Both the position numbers and the translations under genes were made by a program. From contig NZ_JAUNTN010000003.1 in assembly GCF_030538695.1 (NCBI RefSeq), positions 77,678 through 141,677 on the forward strand: a stretch of DNA of 64,000 bases. Direction: 5' to 3'. This DNA comes from Paracoccus sp. (in: a-proteobacteria) (GTDB taxonomy: Bacteria; Pseudomonadota; Alphaproteobacteria; Rhodobacterales; Rhodobacteraceae). Numbering within the stretch: position 1 is the stretch's first letter; every line of letters starts with the position of its first letter. Below the pieces are notes generated by a model, which was not told where the DNA came from, did not search any database, and was given only the letters and a program-made list of their open reading frames with translations. Shown here piece by piece: positions 31,402 through 40,197 of this stretch.

Positions 31402-33840
31402 TTATTCCGGCAGCGCATAGGCGATTACATAGTCGCCCCGATCTGCCGATTGCCGCGCCCCACCGGCCGAGATCACCACATACTGCCGCCCGGTCTTGGG
31501 AGATTTATAGGTGATCGGCGTGCCTTGACTGCCGACCGGAAGGCGGGCTTTCCAGACCTCGGCGCCGGTGGCGGTGTCAAAGGCGCGCAGATAAAAGTCC
31601 TGCGTCCCGGCAAAGAACAGCAACCCGCCCTGCGTGGCCAGCGAGCCGCCCAGCGTCGGCATCCCGACCGGGATCGGCAGACCCATGCGAATCCCCATCG
31701 GGCCGGTGTCCTTCACCGTGCCGACCGGCACCTGCCAGACGATCTGCTGGGTTTTCATGTTGATGGCGGTCATAGTGCCGAAAGGCGGCTTCTGACAGGG
31801 AATCCCCAGTGGCGACAGGAAGCGATCCTTGACCACCGAATAGGGTGTCCCGCCAAGGGGCACCTGGCCCATGCCGGTATTCGGTGCCTCACCCCCGTCT
31901 GACAGACCTTCGCCCACCTCTTGCGGGAACATCTGCACCCAGAGACCAAGCCGCATGTCATTCACGAAGATCAGATCGTTGTTCGGGTCTGCCGACAGGC
32001 CACCCCAGTTCATCCCGCCAAGCGAGCCGGGGAAGGACAGCGACAAATCAGTGTCCGGCACCGTGTAAAGCCCGTCATAGCGCATGGATTTGAACCGCAC
32101 CCGGCACATCAGCTGGTCAAAGGGCGTCGCCCCCCACATATCCGATTCGACCAGCGTTTGTGCGCCGATCTGCGGCATCCCGACAGAGAGCGGTTGCGTC
32201 GGTGCATAAGGCTCGTTCAGGATGGTGCCGGGTTTGACTGGCACCTCTGTGACCTCGGTCAGCGGTTCGCCTGTCGCGCGGTCTAGCACAAAGATCTGCC
32301 CGGCCTTGGTGGCCACCACCAGCGCCGGAACGCTGCTGCCATCGGGGCGCGGGAAGTCGATCAGGGTCGGTGCCATCGGCACGTCAAAGTCCCACAGATC
32401 GTTATGCACGGTCTGATAGACCCATTTGCGTGCGCCGGTGGTTGCATCCAGTGCCAGAACCGAAGCCCCATAGGTGTGATCCAGCGCGGTGCGCGAGGCC
32501 CCCCACAGATCGACCGAAGGACTGCCGACCGGCAGGAACACCGTATTCATCGCCGGGTCATAGGACATCGCGGCCCAGACATTCGGGCTGGAGCGGCTGT
32601 AGGTCTCGCCCTCGGTCAGCACCCGGTTCGGATCGCTGGTGCCGGGATCAAAGGCCCAGCGTTGTGCGCCGGTGATGACGTCAAAGCCGCGCATCACGCC
32701 GCCCGGCATATCGACCTGAACATTATCGGCAACGCGGCCGCCCACCACAACCGTGGTTCCGGCAACGGTCGGGGCCGAGGTCAGCGTGTAATAGGCGGGG
32801 TTCAGGATCTCGCCCATGTTTTCCTTCAGATCGACCACGCCATCGGTGCCGAAACCCTGGCAGGTTTCGCCGGTGTCAGCGTCAAAGGCATAGAGTTTTG
32901 CCTCGATCGAGTTCATCAGGATACGGCGCTTACAATTCGCACCCGGCGCCACTGAAACCGGCGTCACCGGGGTCGAGCCGGGAACGCTGGGTTGCACGAC
33001 CGGCTCATTCACATCGAAATAGGCCAGACCCCGGCAGCGTTCCCAGACGCCGCCGACGCTGGCGTTTACGTCATGGCGCCATATCTGTTCGCCGCTGTCC
33101 ACATCGACTGCAATCACGTTGTTATGCGGGGTGCAGAGGAACAGTTTGTCGCCCACTTGCAGCGGGGTCATCTGATCTTCGGCCCCGGCGCCGGTGGATT
33201 GCGGAACATCACCATGCTGAAAGGTCCATGCGACCTGAAGCTGATCGACGTTATCAGCGTTGATCTGGTCCAGCGCCGCGAAGCGGTTTGAACCGGCGTC
33301 ATTGCCGTAATGGTCCCAGTCGCGCTGCTCGGTTTCAGGTGTTACGGCCACGCGCTGCGCTGCCGGGGCGCTGGTCGGGATGGTGGCATGGGACACGAAC
33401 ATCGAGCCAAAGCCCGCGATCCCCGCAGCCAGCAGGCCAAGTCCACCCGCCACCGGCAGGGCTGGGCGCGCTGCTGCGCCAATATTGCGGCGCAGGATCG
33501 GCAGCGACATCAGCACAAAGCCCGCGCCCACAACCATTGCCAGCAGCCGGGAGATCAGGCCCCAGTAGTCAAGACCCACTTCCCACAGCGACCAGATCAC
33601 GGTGCCAGCCAGCGCCAGCAGGAACAGCCAGACGCCCGAAGGCCGCCCGCGCAGCACCTGCACGCCGGCGGCGATAATCACCGAGCCTGCGATTGCGAAA
33701 TAAGGGCTGCCGCCCAGCATCACCAGCCGCGCGCCCATAATTACAAAGAACAGGCCGGCGGTCAGCAACACGGCCCCCAGCAGATACAGCCACAGCCGCG
33801 CCAGCAGAGATGGGCGGGCAGGTGTCAGTGTTTCAGACAT
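31402..33840 (-). CDS. gcd: membrane-bound PQQ-dependent glucose/quinate/shikimate-type dehydrogenase
   Basis: An 812-aa quinoprotein. The N-terminal 140 residues carry five membrane helices (LWLYLLGAVLLTAGLFFVIMGA onward) that hold the ubiquinone site. The rest is an eight-bladed propeller in the periplasm with W-motif blades and the PQQ-site elements NVIAVDVDSGEQIWRHD, TSAPTVAGTTVVVGGRVADN, and the active-site region DLWDFDVPMAPTLIDFPRP. It oxidises an aldose or quinate/shikimate outside the cytoplasm and passes electrons to ubiquinone. Glucose is the default guess; quinate is attractive because the pca operon and aroQ are nearby. Ribosome site AAGGTGA. No pqq synthesis genes are in the window. 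Confidence 0.9.
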   Translation of the reverse strand: MSETLTPARPSLLARLWLYLLGAVLLTAGLFFVIMGARLVMLGGSPYFAIAGSVIIAAGVQVLRGRPSGVWLFLLALAGTVIWSLWEVGLDYWGLISRLLAMVVGAGFVLMSLPILRRNIGAAARPALPVAGGLGLLAAGIAGFGSMFVSHATIPTSAPAAQRVAVTPETEQRDWDHYGNDAGSNRFAALDQINADNVDQLQVAWTFQHGDVPQSTGAGAEDQMTPLQVGDKLFLCTPHNNVIAVDVDSGEQIWRHDVNASVGGVWERCRGLAYFDVNEPVVQPSVPGSTPVTPVSVAPGANCKRRILMNSIEAKLYAFDADTGETCQGFGTDGVVDLKENMGEILNPAYYTLTSAPTVAGTTVVVGGRVADNVQVDMPGGVMRGFDVITGAQRWAFDPGTSDPNRVLTEGETYSRSSPNVWAAMSYDPAMNTVFLPVGSPSVDLWGASRTALDHTYGASVLALDATTGARKWVYQTVHNDLWDFDVPMAPTLIDFPRPDGSSVPALVVATKAGQIFVLDRATGEPLTEVTEVPVKPGTILNEPYAPTQPLSVGMPQIGAQTLVESDMWGATPFDQLMCRVRFKSMRYDGLYTVPDTDLSLSFPGSLGGMNWGGLSADPNNDLIFVNDMRLGLWVQMFPQEVGEGLSDGGEAPNTGMGQVPLGGTPYSVVKDRFLSPLGIPCQKPPFGTMTAINMKTQQIVWQVPVGTVKDTGPMGIRMGLPIPVGMPTLGGSLATQGGLLFFAGTQDFYLRAFDTATGAEVWKARLPVGSQGTPITYKSPKTGRQYVVISAGGARQSADRGDYVIAYALPE

Positions 33841-34013
33841 AAATCACCTTGGGATTGCGTGAGGCCGCCAAAGCTGCGGCAAATCGCCGCCCCGCTAACC
33901 CCTGTTGGCCCAAAGGTCCAGCCCAAAGCCTAAGAACGCAATGCAGCCTTGCGCCCGGCGCAGAGGCCGGGCGGGCCGAATGTTGATTTCGCCGTGATCG
34001 TGACACGCTGATT

Positions 34014-34058
34014 CCCCTTTCAGGGGCAGCATAGGCACAGGGGTATTAAGAAACCCCT
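34014..34058 (-). terminator. two hairpins behind the acyl-CoA ligase gene
   Basis: AGGGGT (34039-34044) / ACCCCT (34053-34058) and CCCCT (34014-34018) / AGGGG (34022-34026) form two short stems in the 236-bp gap after the ligase stop. They may end ligase transcription. The promoter of the PQQ dehydrogenase lies in the same gap (33841-34013), where no regulator site could be recognised. Confidence 0.4.
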
Positions 34059-34076
34059 AATGCCGGTCAGAAAATC

Positions 34077-35789
34077 CTAGGCGGTGGTCAATTCCGATAT
34101 GCCCAATTCGGCACACATCTCGCGGCGCATGATGAACTTTTGCGGCTTGCCGGTGACGGTGATCGGCAGCTCGTCCTTGAAGCGGATATAGCGCGGGACT
34201 TTGTAATGGGCGACCAGCCCTTTGATAAAGCTGCGGATTTCATCTTCGTCCGTTTCTGCGCCGGGTTTCAGGACCAGCCAGGCGCAGACCTCCTCGCCAA
34301 AGCGGGCATCGGGGACGCCAAAGACCTGCGCGGCCTGTACTGCGGGGTGCTGGAACAGGTATTCTTCGATCTCACGTGGATAGATGTTCTCGCCGCCCCG
34401 GATCAGCATATCCTTGACCCGGCCGACGATGTTGCAATAGCCCTCGGCATCCAGCGTCGCCAGGTCGCCGGTATGCATCCAGCCGTCGGAATCAACGGCG
34501 TCAGCGGTCTTGGCAGGTTCGCCCCAATAGCCGGTCATCACCGAATAGCCGCGGGTGCAAAGCTCGCCCTTCTGGCCGACGGGGACGGTGTGGCCGGCCT
34601 CATCCACCAGCTTGACCTCCAGATGCGGATGGATGCGGCCCACGGTGGTCACGCGTTTGTCCACCGGGTCGTCGGTATGAGACTGGAACGACACCGGCGC
34701 GGTCTCGGTCATACCATAGGCAATCGTGACCTGTTCCATGTGCATGTCGCGCTGAACCCGTTTCATCACCTCGATCGGGCAGGGCGCACCCGCCATGATG
34801 CCGGTGCGCAGGCTGGACAGGTCGTGATGCGCGAAACCCACCGAATCCAGCATGGCGGAAAACATCGTCGGCACACCGTAAAGCCCGGTGCAGCGTTCAT
34901 CCGCAACGGCGTTCAGCACCACATCGGCGTCGAAACCTTCGCCCGGAAAGACCATGGTCGCGCCCTTGCTGACGCAGCCAAGCACCCCCATCACCATGCC
35001 AAAGCAGTGATACAGCGGCACCGGAATCGCCAGCCGGTCGGCGGCGGTGAAGTCGATCGTCGCGGTTACGAAATGGCCGTTGTTGACGATATTGCGGTGG
35101 GTCAGGGTTGCGCCTTTGGGCAGGCCGGTGGTGCCGGATGTGAATTGAATATTGATTGGGTCGGTCTGGTGCAGGGTGCGGGTGATCGCGTCCAGTCGCG
35201 CCATATCGGCGGGCGTTGCCGCCAGATCGGGAAAGTTCAGCATCCCCGGCGTCGAGGTGCTGGTTCCCATCCGCACCACGATGCGCAGGTCGGGCAGGTT
35301 CGCCGCCATCAGCGCACCGGGCGCGCAGAACATCAGCTCCGGCACAAGATGCTGGATCATGTTGACGTAATGCGAGGATTTGAACTGTTCCGCCAGAATC
35401 AGGCAGCGCACACCGACATGGCGCAGGGCGTATTCCAGCTCTCCCACGCGATAGGCGGGGTTCACGTTCACCAGAATCGCGCCGATGCGGGCGGTGGCGA
35501 ATTGGGTCAGCACCCATTCCGGGCGGTTGGGCGACCAGATCCCCACGCGGTCGCCGCGTGCGATGCCAAGGTTCAGCAGCGCCGTGGCCAGCCGGTCCAC
35601 CGCGTCGGAAAACTGCTGATAGCTCATGCGGATATCGAATTGCGGAAACACCAGCGCCTCGTGATCCGGGTCTTGCGCGACTGCTGCCGCCAGAAGTTGC
35701 GGGATCGTTTCATCCCGCAGCGGCAGATCGGTGCGCCCGGCGACACGGCTTTCGTGTTCGTTGCGCGGTGCCTGATGATAAACGGCCAT
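34077..35789 (-). CDS. AMP-forming acyl-CoA synthetase
   Basis: A 570-aa member of the AMP-binding ligase family. The P-loop [10 protein letters not shown], the [12 protein letters not shown] motif, the [12 protein letters not shown] motif and the C-terminal catalytic lysine region ([13 protein letters not shown]) are all present. The sequence is closest in style to FadD-like medium-chain or branched-chain ligases (fatty or aromatic side-chain acids). It activates a carboxylic acid as a CoA thioester. It stands alone, read away from pcaQ, with a 14-bp palindrome 36 bp upstream that could be a TetR-type site. Confidence 0.85.
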   Translation of the reverse strand: MAVYHQAPRNEHESRVAGRTDLPLRDETIPQLLAAAVAQDPDHEALVFPQFDIRMSYQQFSDAVDRLATALLNLGIARGDRVGIWSPNRPEWVLTQFATARIGAILVNVNPAYRVGELEYALRHVGVRCLILAEQFKSSHYVNMIQHLVPELMFCAPGALMAANLPDLRIVVRMGTSTSTPGMLNFPDLAATPADMARLDAITRTLHQTDPINIQFTSGTTGLPKGATLTHRNIVNNGHFVTATIDFTAADRLAIPVPLYHCFGMVMGVLGCVSKGATMVFPGEGFDADVVLNAVADERCTGLYGVPTMFSAMLDSVGFAHHDLSSLRTGIMAGAPCPIEVMKRVQRDMHMEQVTIAYGMTETAPVSFQSHTDDPVDKRVTTVGRIHPHLEVKLVDEAGHTVPVGQKGELCTRGYSVMTGYWGEPAKTADAVDSDGWMHTGDLATLDAEGYCNIVGRVKDMLIRGGENIYPREIEEYLFQHPAVQAAQVFGVPDARFGEEVCAWLVLKPGAETDEDEIRSFIKGLVAHYKVPRYIRFKDELPITVTGKPQKFIMRREMCAELGISELTTA

Positions 35790-35824
35790 GAACCCCTCCC
35801 CTGATTCCTCCGGGGTTCAGTAAA

Positions 35825-35838
35825 TGAACGAGAGTTCA
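35825..35838. promoter_or_regulatory. palindromic operator candidate upstream of the acyl-CoA ligase
   Basis: TGAACGAGAGTTCA has perfect TGAAC/GTTCA arms about a 4-base centre, 36 bp upstream of the ligase ATG. This is the size and form of TetR-family sites that respond to acyl-CoA, but no tetR gene is adjacent. Confidence 0.5.
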
Positions 35839-35850
35839 ATTTTGCAAGTG

Positions 35851-36753
35851 CTATCCGCTGGCTTGCGGTTCGCTACGCAGCAAATCGCACAAAAGATCCA
35901 GTTCCGGTCCGGTGGCGAGTGCGGCAGCCCGTCGGGTCGCCCCGACCGCGCCCGCCAGATAGGCTGCGCCTAGCGGCAGCGCCTGCAACCGGCCTGCGGT
36001 CAGGTCGTCCAGAACCACCGCGCGGCTGATGAACCAGACCGCATCCGAGCCTTGCACCAAAGCGCGGCCAAGGGTCAGGGTGGCGGTCTCGAAGGCCGGG
36101 CGGCGGGTCAGGCCAAGACTGGTCAGATAGGCGTCCACCATCGCCCGGATCACCGCGCCTTCGGGCGGCAGGATCAGCGGCGCCTCGGTCAGCACCCGCG
36201 TGACCGGCGCATCGGTCAGGGGATGCCCGGCCCGCATCACCAGCACCACCGGGTCGTCATAAAGGTGGTCGAAACGCAGCGCCGACATTTCCGCGCCCGA
36301 TGGCATTCGCCCGATCAGCATATCCAGCGCCCCGTCCTGCAACTGCCGCAGCAGGTAGTCCTGCGGGCCGGACCGGACCGAGATCAGCACTTCGGGGCGC
36401 AATGCGTGAAATCGCAGCGCGGCGGCGGGGAACAGCCGGGTCATCGCCGTGGGCAGCACCCCCACACGCAGCCGCCCCTGCCGCTGGCTGCCGCCCATGC
36501 TGGCGGCCGCAGAATCCAGCGATTGCAGGCCCGTGCGGGCGTGGCGGGCGAAAATCGCACCCTCGGGCGTCAGGGTCAGGTCGCGGCCTTGGCGCAGGAA
36601 CAGCGGTTGCCCCAGCAGCGTTTCCAGTTCCGCCAACGAACGGCTGGCGGCGGGCTGAGTGATCCCCTGACGGCGAGCGGCGGCGGTCAGGCTGCCTTCG
36701 GTCAGAATGTCCAGAAACAGCCGCAGATGGCGCAGTTTGATACCGGGGTGCAT
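35851..36753 (-). CDS. pcaQ: LysR-family regulator of the pca operon, PcaQ
   Basis: A 300-aa LysR protein with an N-terminal winged helix (LRHLRLFLDILTEGSLTAAARRQGITQPAASRSLAELE) and a ligand domain. The combination of the start, GRMPSGAEMSALRFDHLYDDPVVLVMR and the divergent position before pcaD identifies PcaQ. This protein activates pcaDCHGB in alphaproteobacteria when carboxymuconate-type intermediates accumulate. The intergenic gap to pcaD is 87 bp. Confidence 0.88.
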   Translation of the reverse strand: MHPGIKLRHLRLFLDILTEGSLTAAARRQGITQPAASRSLAELETLLGQPLFLRQGRDLTLTPEGAIFARHARTGLQSLDSAAASMGGSQRQGRLRVGVLPTAMTRLFPAAALRFHALRPEVLISVRSGPQDYLLRQLQDGALDMLIGRMPSGAEMSALRFDHLYDDPVVLVMRAGHPLTDAPVTRVLTEAPLILPPEGAVIRAMVDAYLTSLGLTRRPAFETATLTLGRALVQGSDAVWFISRAVVLDDLTAGRLQALPLGAAYLAGAVGATRRAAALATGPELDLLCDLLRSEPQASG

Positions 36754-36778
36754 ATCGAAATGATTATGAATGGACGCG

Positions 36779-36790
36779 TAATTCGCATTA
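36779..36790. promoter_or_regulatory. possible PcaQ/LysR site
   Basis: TAATTCGCATTA is an interrupted palindrome (TAAT/ATTA) in the 87-bp pcaQ-pcaD gap, about 50 bp before pcaD. It has the general shape of LysR half-sites but does not match the published rhizobial PcaQ site, so the assignment is weak. Confidence 0.3.
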
Positions 36791-36840
36791 GATCAGCCCG
36801 TTTGATTATGCAAGAATCGGCTGCAAGAGGGGGAATCATC

Positions 36841-37623
36841 ATGCAACTGTTGTCGCGACCTTGGGGTGCCATGCATATCCGTATCGACGGGCCAGAGGGC
36901 GCGCCGGGGCTGGTTTTTGCGAACTCGCTTGGCACTGATCTGCGGATCTGGGACCGGGTGGTGGCCGCGCTGCCGGGCTGGCGCATCGGGCGGTTCGATA
37001 AGCCGGGGCATGGGTTGTCTGATCTTGGTGCCACGCCGGGCATCGACGATATGGCCGAGGACGCCGCGGCGCTGATCGACCATATGGGGGCGGGGCCGGT
37101 GGTGTTCGTCGGCCTGTCCATCGGCGGACTGATCGGGCAGGCGCTGGTGGCGCGGCATCCGGGCAAGGTCCGGGCGCTGGTGCTGTCGAATACGGCAGCC
37201 AAGATCGGCACGGCGGAAGCATGGGGCGACCGTATCGGCAAGGTGCAGGCGGGGGGGATTGCGCCCCTGGCTGACGGCATCATGCAGATGTGGTTCAGCC
37301 CCACGTTCCGCGCCACGCCGGAACTGGCGATCTGGCGCAACATGCTGACCCGCACCGATCCGCAGGGCTATGCCGACGCCTGCCGCGCGATTGCGGCTGC
37401 CGATTACCGCACCGCGACCGCCGGGCTGCGCCTGCCTGCGCTGGCGATCGGTGGCGGGCTGGACGGCTCGACCCCGCCTGCGCTGGTCGCGGAAACGGCG
37501 GCGCTGATCCCCGGCGCGGGTTTCCGGCTGATCGAGGGCGCAGGCCACATTCCTTGCGTCGAATCCGCCCCGCAATTCACCGCAATTCTGCAAGATTTCC
37601 TGAAAGGTTTGCCTGATGAGTGA
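36841..37623 (+). CDS. pcaD: 3-oxoadipate enol-lactonase PcaD
   Basis: A 260-aa alpha/beta hydrolase from ATG 36841 (site AGAGGGGGAA). Marks are FANSLGTDLRIWD (oxyanion region), the nucleophile elbow GLSIGGLIGQ, and the late histidine in GAGHIPCVE. It hydrolyses beta-ketoadipate enol-lactone to 3-oxoadipate in protocatechuate breakdown. It leads the pca operon, and its stop overlaps pcaC by eight bases. The much longer open frame upstream overlaps pcaQ on the other strand and is not real. Confidence 0.93.
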   Translation: MQLLSRPWGAMHIRIDGPEGAPGLVFANSLGTDLRIWDRVVAALPGWRIGRFDKPGHGLSDLGATPGIDDMAEDAAALIDHMGAGPVVFVGLSIGGLIGQALVARHPGKVRALVLSNTAAKIGTAEAWGDRIGKVQAGGIAPLADGIMQMWFSPTFRATPELAIWRNMLTRTDPQGYADACRAIAAADYRTATAGLRLPALAIGGGLDGSTPPALVAETAALIPGAGFRLIEGAGHIPCVESAPQFTAILQDFLKGLPDE

Positions 37624-38011
37624 CCGTCACGCCACTGGCATGACCGTGCGCCGCGCCGTCCTTGGCGATGCGCATGTGGACCGGGCCGAGGCGCTCAAGA
37701 CCGATTTTGACGCGCCGTTCCAGAACCTGATTACCGAATCCGCATGGGGGACGGTATGGGCCAGCGACGGTATCAGCCGCCGCGAGCGCTCGATGCTGAC
37801 GCTGGCATTGCTGGCCGCGACGGGCAATTTCGAGGAAATCCCCATGCATATCCGTGCTACCGCCCGCACCGGGGCCAGCCAGCGCGACGTGCTGGAGGCA
37901 TTTCAGCACGTTGCCATCTATGCCGGGGTGCCACGTGCCAATCACGCGCTGAAACTGGCGCGACAGACCTTTGCCGAAATGGAAGCCGATCAGAAGGAAG
38001 CCAGCCAATGA
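37616..38011 (+). CDS. pcaC: 4-carboxymuconolactone decarboxylase PcaC
   Basis: A 131-aa helical protein that decarboxylates gamma-carboxymuconolactone to the enol-lactone used by PcaD. It has the family core [28 protein letters not shown] and [41 protein letters not shown]. The CxxC motif of AhpD relatives is absent, which fits the true pca enzyme. It is coupled to pcaD upstream and to pcaH (ATGA overlap) downstream. Confidence 0.95.
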   Translation: MSDRHATGMTVRRAVLGDAHVDRAEALKTDFDAPFQNLITESAWGTVWASDGISRRERSMLTLALLAATGNFEEIPMHIRATARTGASQRDVLEAFQHVAIYAGVPRANHALKLARQTFAEMEADQKEASQ

Positions 38012-38730
38012 CGCCTGCCGAGTTCTACCAGCGCGACCGCCGTCGCCATCCGCCCGCCCTGACGCCGGATTACAAGACCAGCGTCGCGCGCAGCCCCCGT
38101 TACAGCATGATTTCGCTGCAACAATCCGCGTCCGAGATCACCGGCCCGACATTCGGGCATAATGACATCGACCCGATCGACAACGACCTGATCCGCAACT
38201 ATGCCAAGGATGGCGACCCGGTGGGCGAACGTATCATCGTGCATGGTCGTGTGCTGGACGAAAACGCCCGGCCGGTGCCGAACACGCTGGTCGAGATCTG
38301 GCAGGCCAATGCCGGTGGGCGTTATCGCCACAAAAAGGACACCTATCTGGCCCCGATCGACCCCAATTTCGGCGGCTGTGGGCGCACGCTGACGGATGAA
38401 AACGGCTATTATTTCTTTCGCACCATCAAGCCGGGTGCCTATCCGTGGCGCAACTGGGTCAACAACTGGCGGCCCGCGCATATTCACGTTTCGGTTTTCG
38501 GCACCAGCTTCAGCCAGCGCCTGATTACCCAACTGTATTTCGAGGGCGACCCGCTGATTCCGATTTGCCCCATTGTGCAGACCATCCCCGACCCGGATGC
38601 CATCGACCAGTTGATTGCGCGGCTGGATATGAATGCGGGTGTGCCGCTGGATTGTCTGGCCTATAAGTTCGACATCGTGCTGCGCGGGCGGCGTTCGACC
38701 CTGTTTGAAAACCGGCTGGAGGGGAACTGA
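38008..38730 (+). CDS. pcaH: protocatechuate 3,4-dioxygenase beta subunit PcaH
   Basis: A 240-aa intradiol dioxygenase subunit carrying the non-haem iron ligands Tyr106, Tyr145, His158 and His160 ([25 protein letters not shown]). With PcaG it opens the ring of protocatechuate between its two hydroxyls to give 3-carboxy-cis,cis-muconate. The start ATG 38008 overlaps the pcaC stop. Length matches the family. Confidence 0.96.
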   Translation: MTPAEFYQRDRRRHPPALTPDYKTSVARSPRYSMISLQQSASEITGPTFGHNDIDPIDNDLIRNYAKDGDPVGERIIVHGRVLDENARPVPNTLVEIWQANAGGRYRHKKDTYLAPIDPNFGGCGRTLTDENGYYFFRTIKPGAYPWRNWVNNWRPAHIHVSVFGTSFSQRLITQLYFEGDPLIPICPIVQTIPDPDAIDQLIARLDMNAGVPLDCLAYKFDIVLRGRRSTLFENRLEGN

Positions 38731-39371
38731 TGCAACGGCTTGATTATCTGAAAGAATCACCCTCGCAAACGGCTGGCCCTTACGTTCATATCGGGCTGGC
38801 TCCCGGTGCCGCCGGGTTTGACATCTATCGTCAGGAACTGGGCCATGACATTGCCGGGCCGAACGCCAAGGGGCAGCGCATCCGCGTCGAAGGTCTGGTG
38901 ATCGACGGCATGGGCAGCCCGGTCAAGGACGTGCTGATCGAGGTCTGGCAGGCCAATGCCGACGGCAACTATGCCCACCCCGAAGGGGGCGAGGTCGAGG
39001 ACGGCTTTCGCGGCTGGGGCCGGGTGATTACCAATTTCGAGACGGGCGAATGGGGCTTTGATACCGTCAAGCCCGGCCCGGTGCAGGCGCGGCGTCCGCT
39101 GGCCTCGGGTCATGTGCCTGCCGCCCCCGCCCCGATGGCGCCGCATCTGACGCTGTGGATCGTGGCGCGGGGCATCAACATCGGGCTGAACACGCGGGTC
39201 TATTTCGAGGATGAGGACAATTCCGCCGATCCGGTGCTGAACCTGATCGAATGGGAAAACCGCCGCGCCACGCTGATCGCCAAACGCGCCGGGGACCGCG
39301 ACGGCGTTCCGGTCTATCGCTTTGATATTCGCCTGCAAGGCGACAATGAAACGGTGTTTTTCGATGTCTGA
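38730..39371 (+). CDS. pcaG: protocatechuate 3,4-dioxygenase alpha subunit PcaG
   Basis: A 213-aa alpha subunit of the intradiol dioxygenase. It shares the fold (QTAGPYVHIGLAP, DVLIEVWQANADGNYAHP) but lacks the complete iron ligand set, as expected for PcaG. Its ATG overlaps the pcaH stop by one base, and its stop overlaps the next gene by eight. Confidence 0.95.
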   Translation: MQRLDYLKESPSQTAGPYVHIGLAPGAAGFDIYRQELGHDIAGPNAKGQRIRVEGLVIDGMGSPVKDVLIEVWQANADGNYAHPEGGEVEDGFRGWGRVITNFETGEWGFDTVKPGPVQARRPLASGHVPAAPAPMAPHLTLWIVARGINIGLNTRVYFEDEDNSADPVLNLIEWENRRATLIAKRAGDRDGVPVYRFDIRLQGDNETVFFDV

Positions 39372-40197
39372 TCCCTGCATCATCTGTGTGGCCATCACCG
39401 GCAGTCTGCCGACCAAGGCCGATAACCCAGCGGTTCCCGTGACCATCGCGGAACAGGTGGAATCCACCCATGCCGCGTTCGAGGCCGGGGCGACCATCGC
39501 CCATTGCCATGTCCGCGACGACAACGGCCAGCCGACCAGCGACCCCGACCGTTTTGCGGCGCTGAAAGAGGGGATCGAGGCGCATTGCCCCGGCATGATC
39601 GTGCAGCTTTCGACCGGCGGGCGCTCCGGCGCGGGGCAGGCGCGGGGCGGGATGCTGCCCCTACGGCCGGATATGGCCAGCCTTTCGGTCGGGTCCAACA
39701 ACTTTCCGACGCGGGTGTATGAGAATCCGCCCGATCTGGTGGATTGGCTGGCGGGTGAGATGCTGACCTATGACATCAAGCCGGAAATCGAGGCGTTTGA
39801 CCTGTCGCATATCTTTCAGGCGGCGCGGATGCACGCCGATGGCCGGATCAAGGATACGCCCTATGTGCAATTCGTCATGGGGGTGAAAAACGCCATGCCG
39901 GTGGACCGGCAGGTGTTTGATTTCTACATCCAGACTGTCAAGCGCCTGTTCGGTGAGGATGCGCAATGGTGCGCCGCCGGGATCGGTCCGAACCAGATCG
40001 TGCTGAACGAATGGGCGATTTCCTCGGGCGGTCACGCGCGCACCGGGCTGGAGGATAACGTGCGGCTGGATAAAACCACGCTGGCGCCTTCAAACGCGGC
40101 GCTGGTCGAGCGGGCGGTGCAGCTTTGCGCGAAATACGACCGCCCGGTGGCGACACCTGCGCAGGCGCGGGCCATTCTGGGTCTGCGCAGCGCATGA
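39364..40197 (+). CDS. beta-keto acid cleavage enzyme (BKACE/KCE family, DUF849)
   Basis: A 277-aa TIM-barrel enzyme of the 3-keto-5-aminohexanoate cleavage family. The zinc/substrate motif AHCHVRDDNG lies near residue 47, with QLSTGGRSG and PEIEAFDLSH further on. Members transfer the beta-keto acid's acyl part to CoA using acetyl-CoA and release acetoacetate. Its place between pcaG and pcaB, with overlaps on both sides, suggests 3-oxoadipate as substrate, which would yield succinyl-CoA and acetoacetate. That would bypass the pcaIJ transferase and pcaF thiolase, absent from this operon. The family is certain; the substrate is inferred. Confidence 0.85.
   Translation: MSDPCIICVAITGSLPTKADNPAVPVTIAEQVESTHAAFEAGATIAHCHVRDDNGQPTSDPDRFAALKEGIEAHCPGMIVQLSTGGRSGAGQARGGMLPLRPDMASLSVGSNNFPTRVYENPPDLVDWLAGEMLTYDIKPEIEAFDLSHIFQAARMHADGRIKDTPYVQFVMGVKNAMPVDRQVFDFYIQTVKRLFGEDAQWCAAGIGPNQIVLNEWAISSGGHARTGLEDNVRLDKTTLAPSNAALVERAVQLCAKYDRPVATPAQARAILGLRSA

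Noticed and set aside
36052..37623. A 523-aa frame containing pcaD
   Set aside because: The upstream part is antisense to pcaQ and translates to Gln/Arg/His-rich noise; pcaD starts at 36841 with a clear ribosome site.
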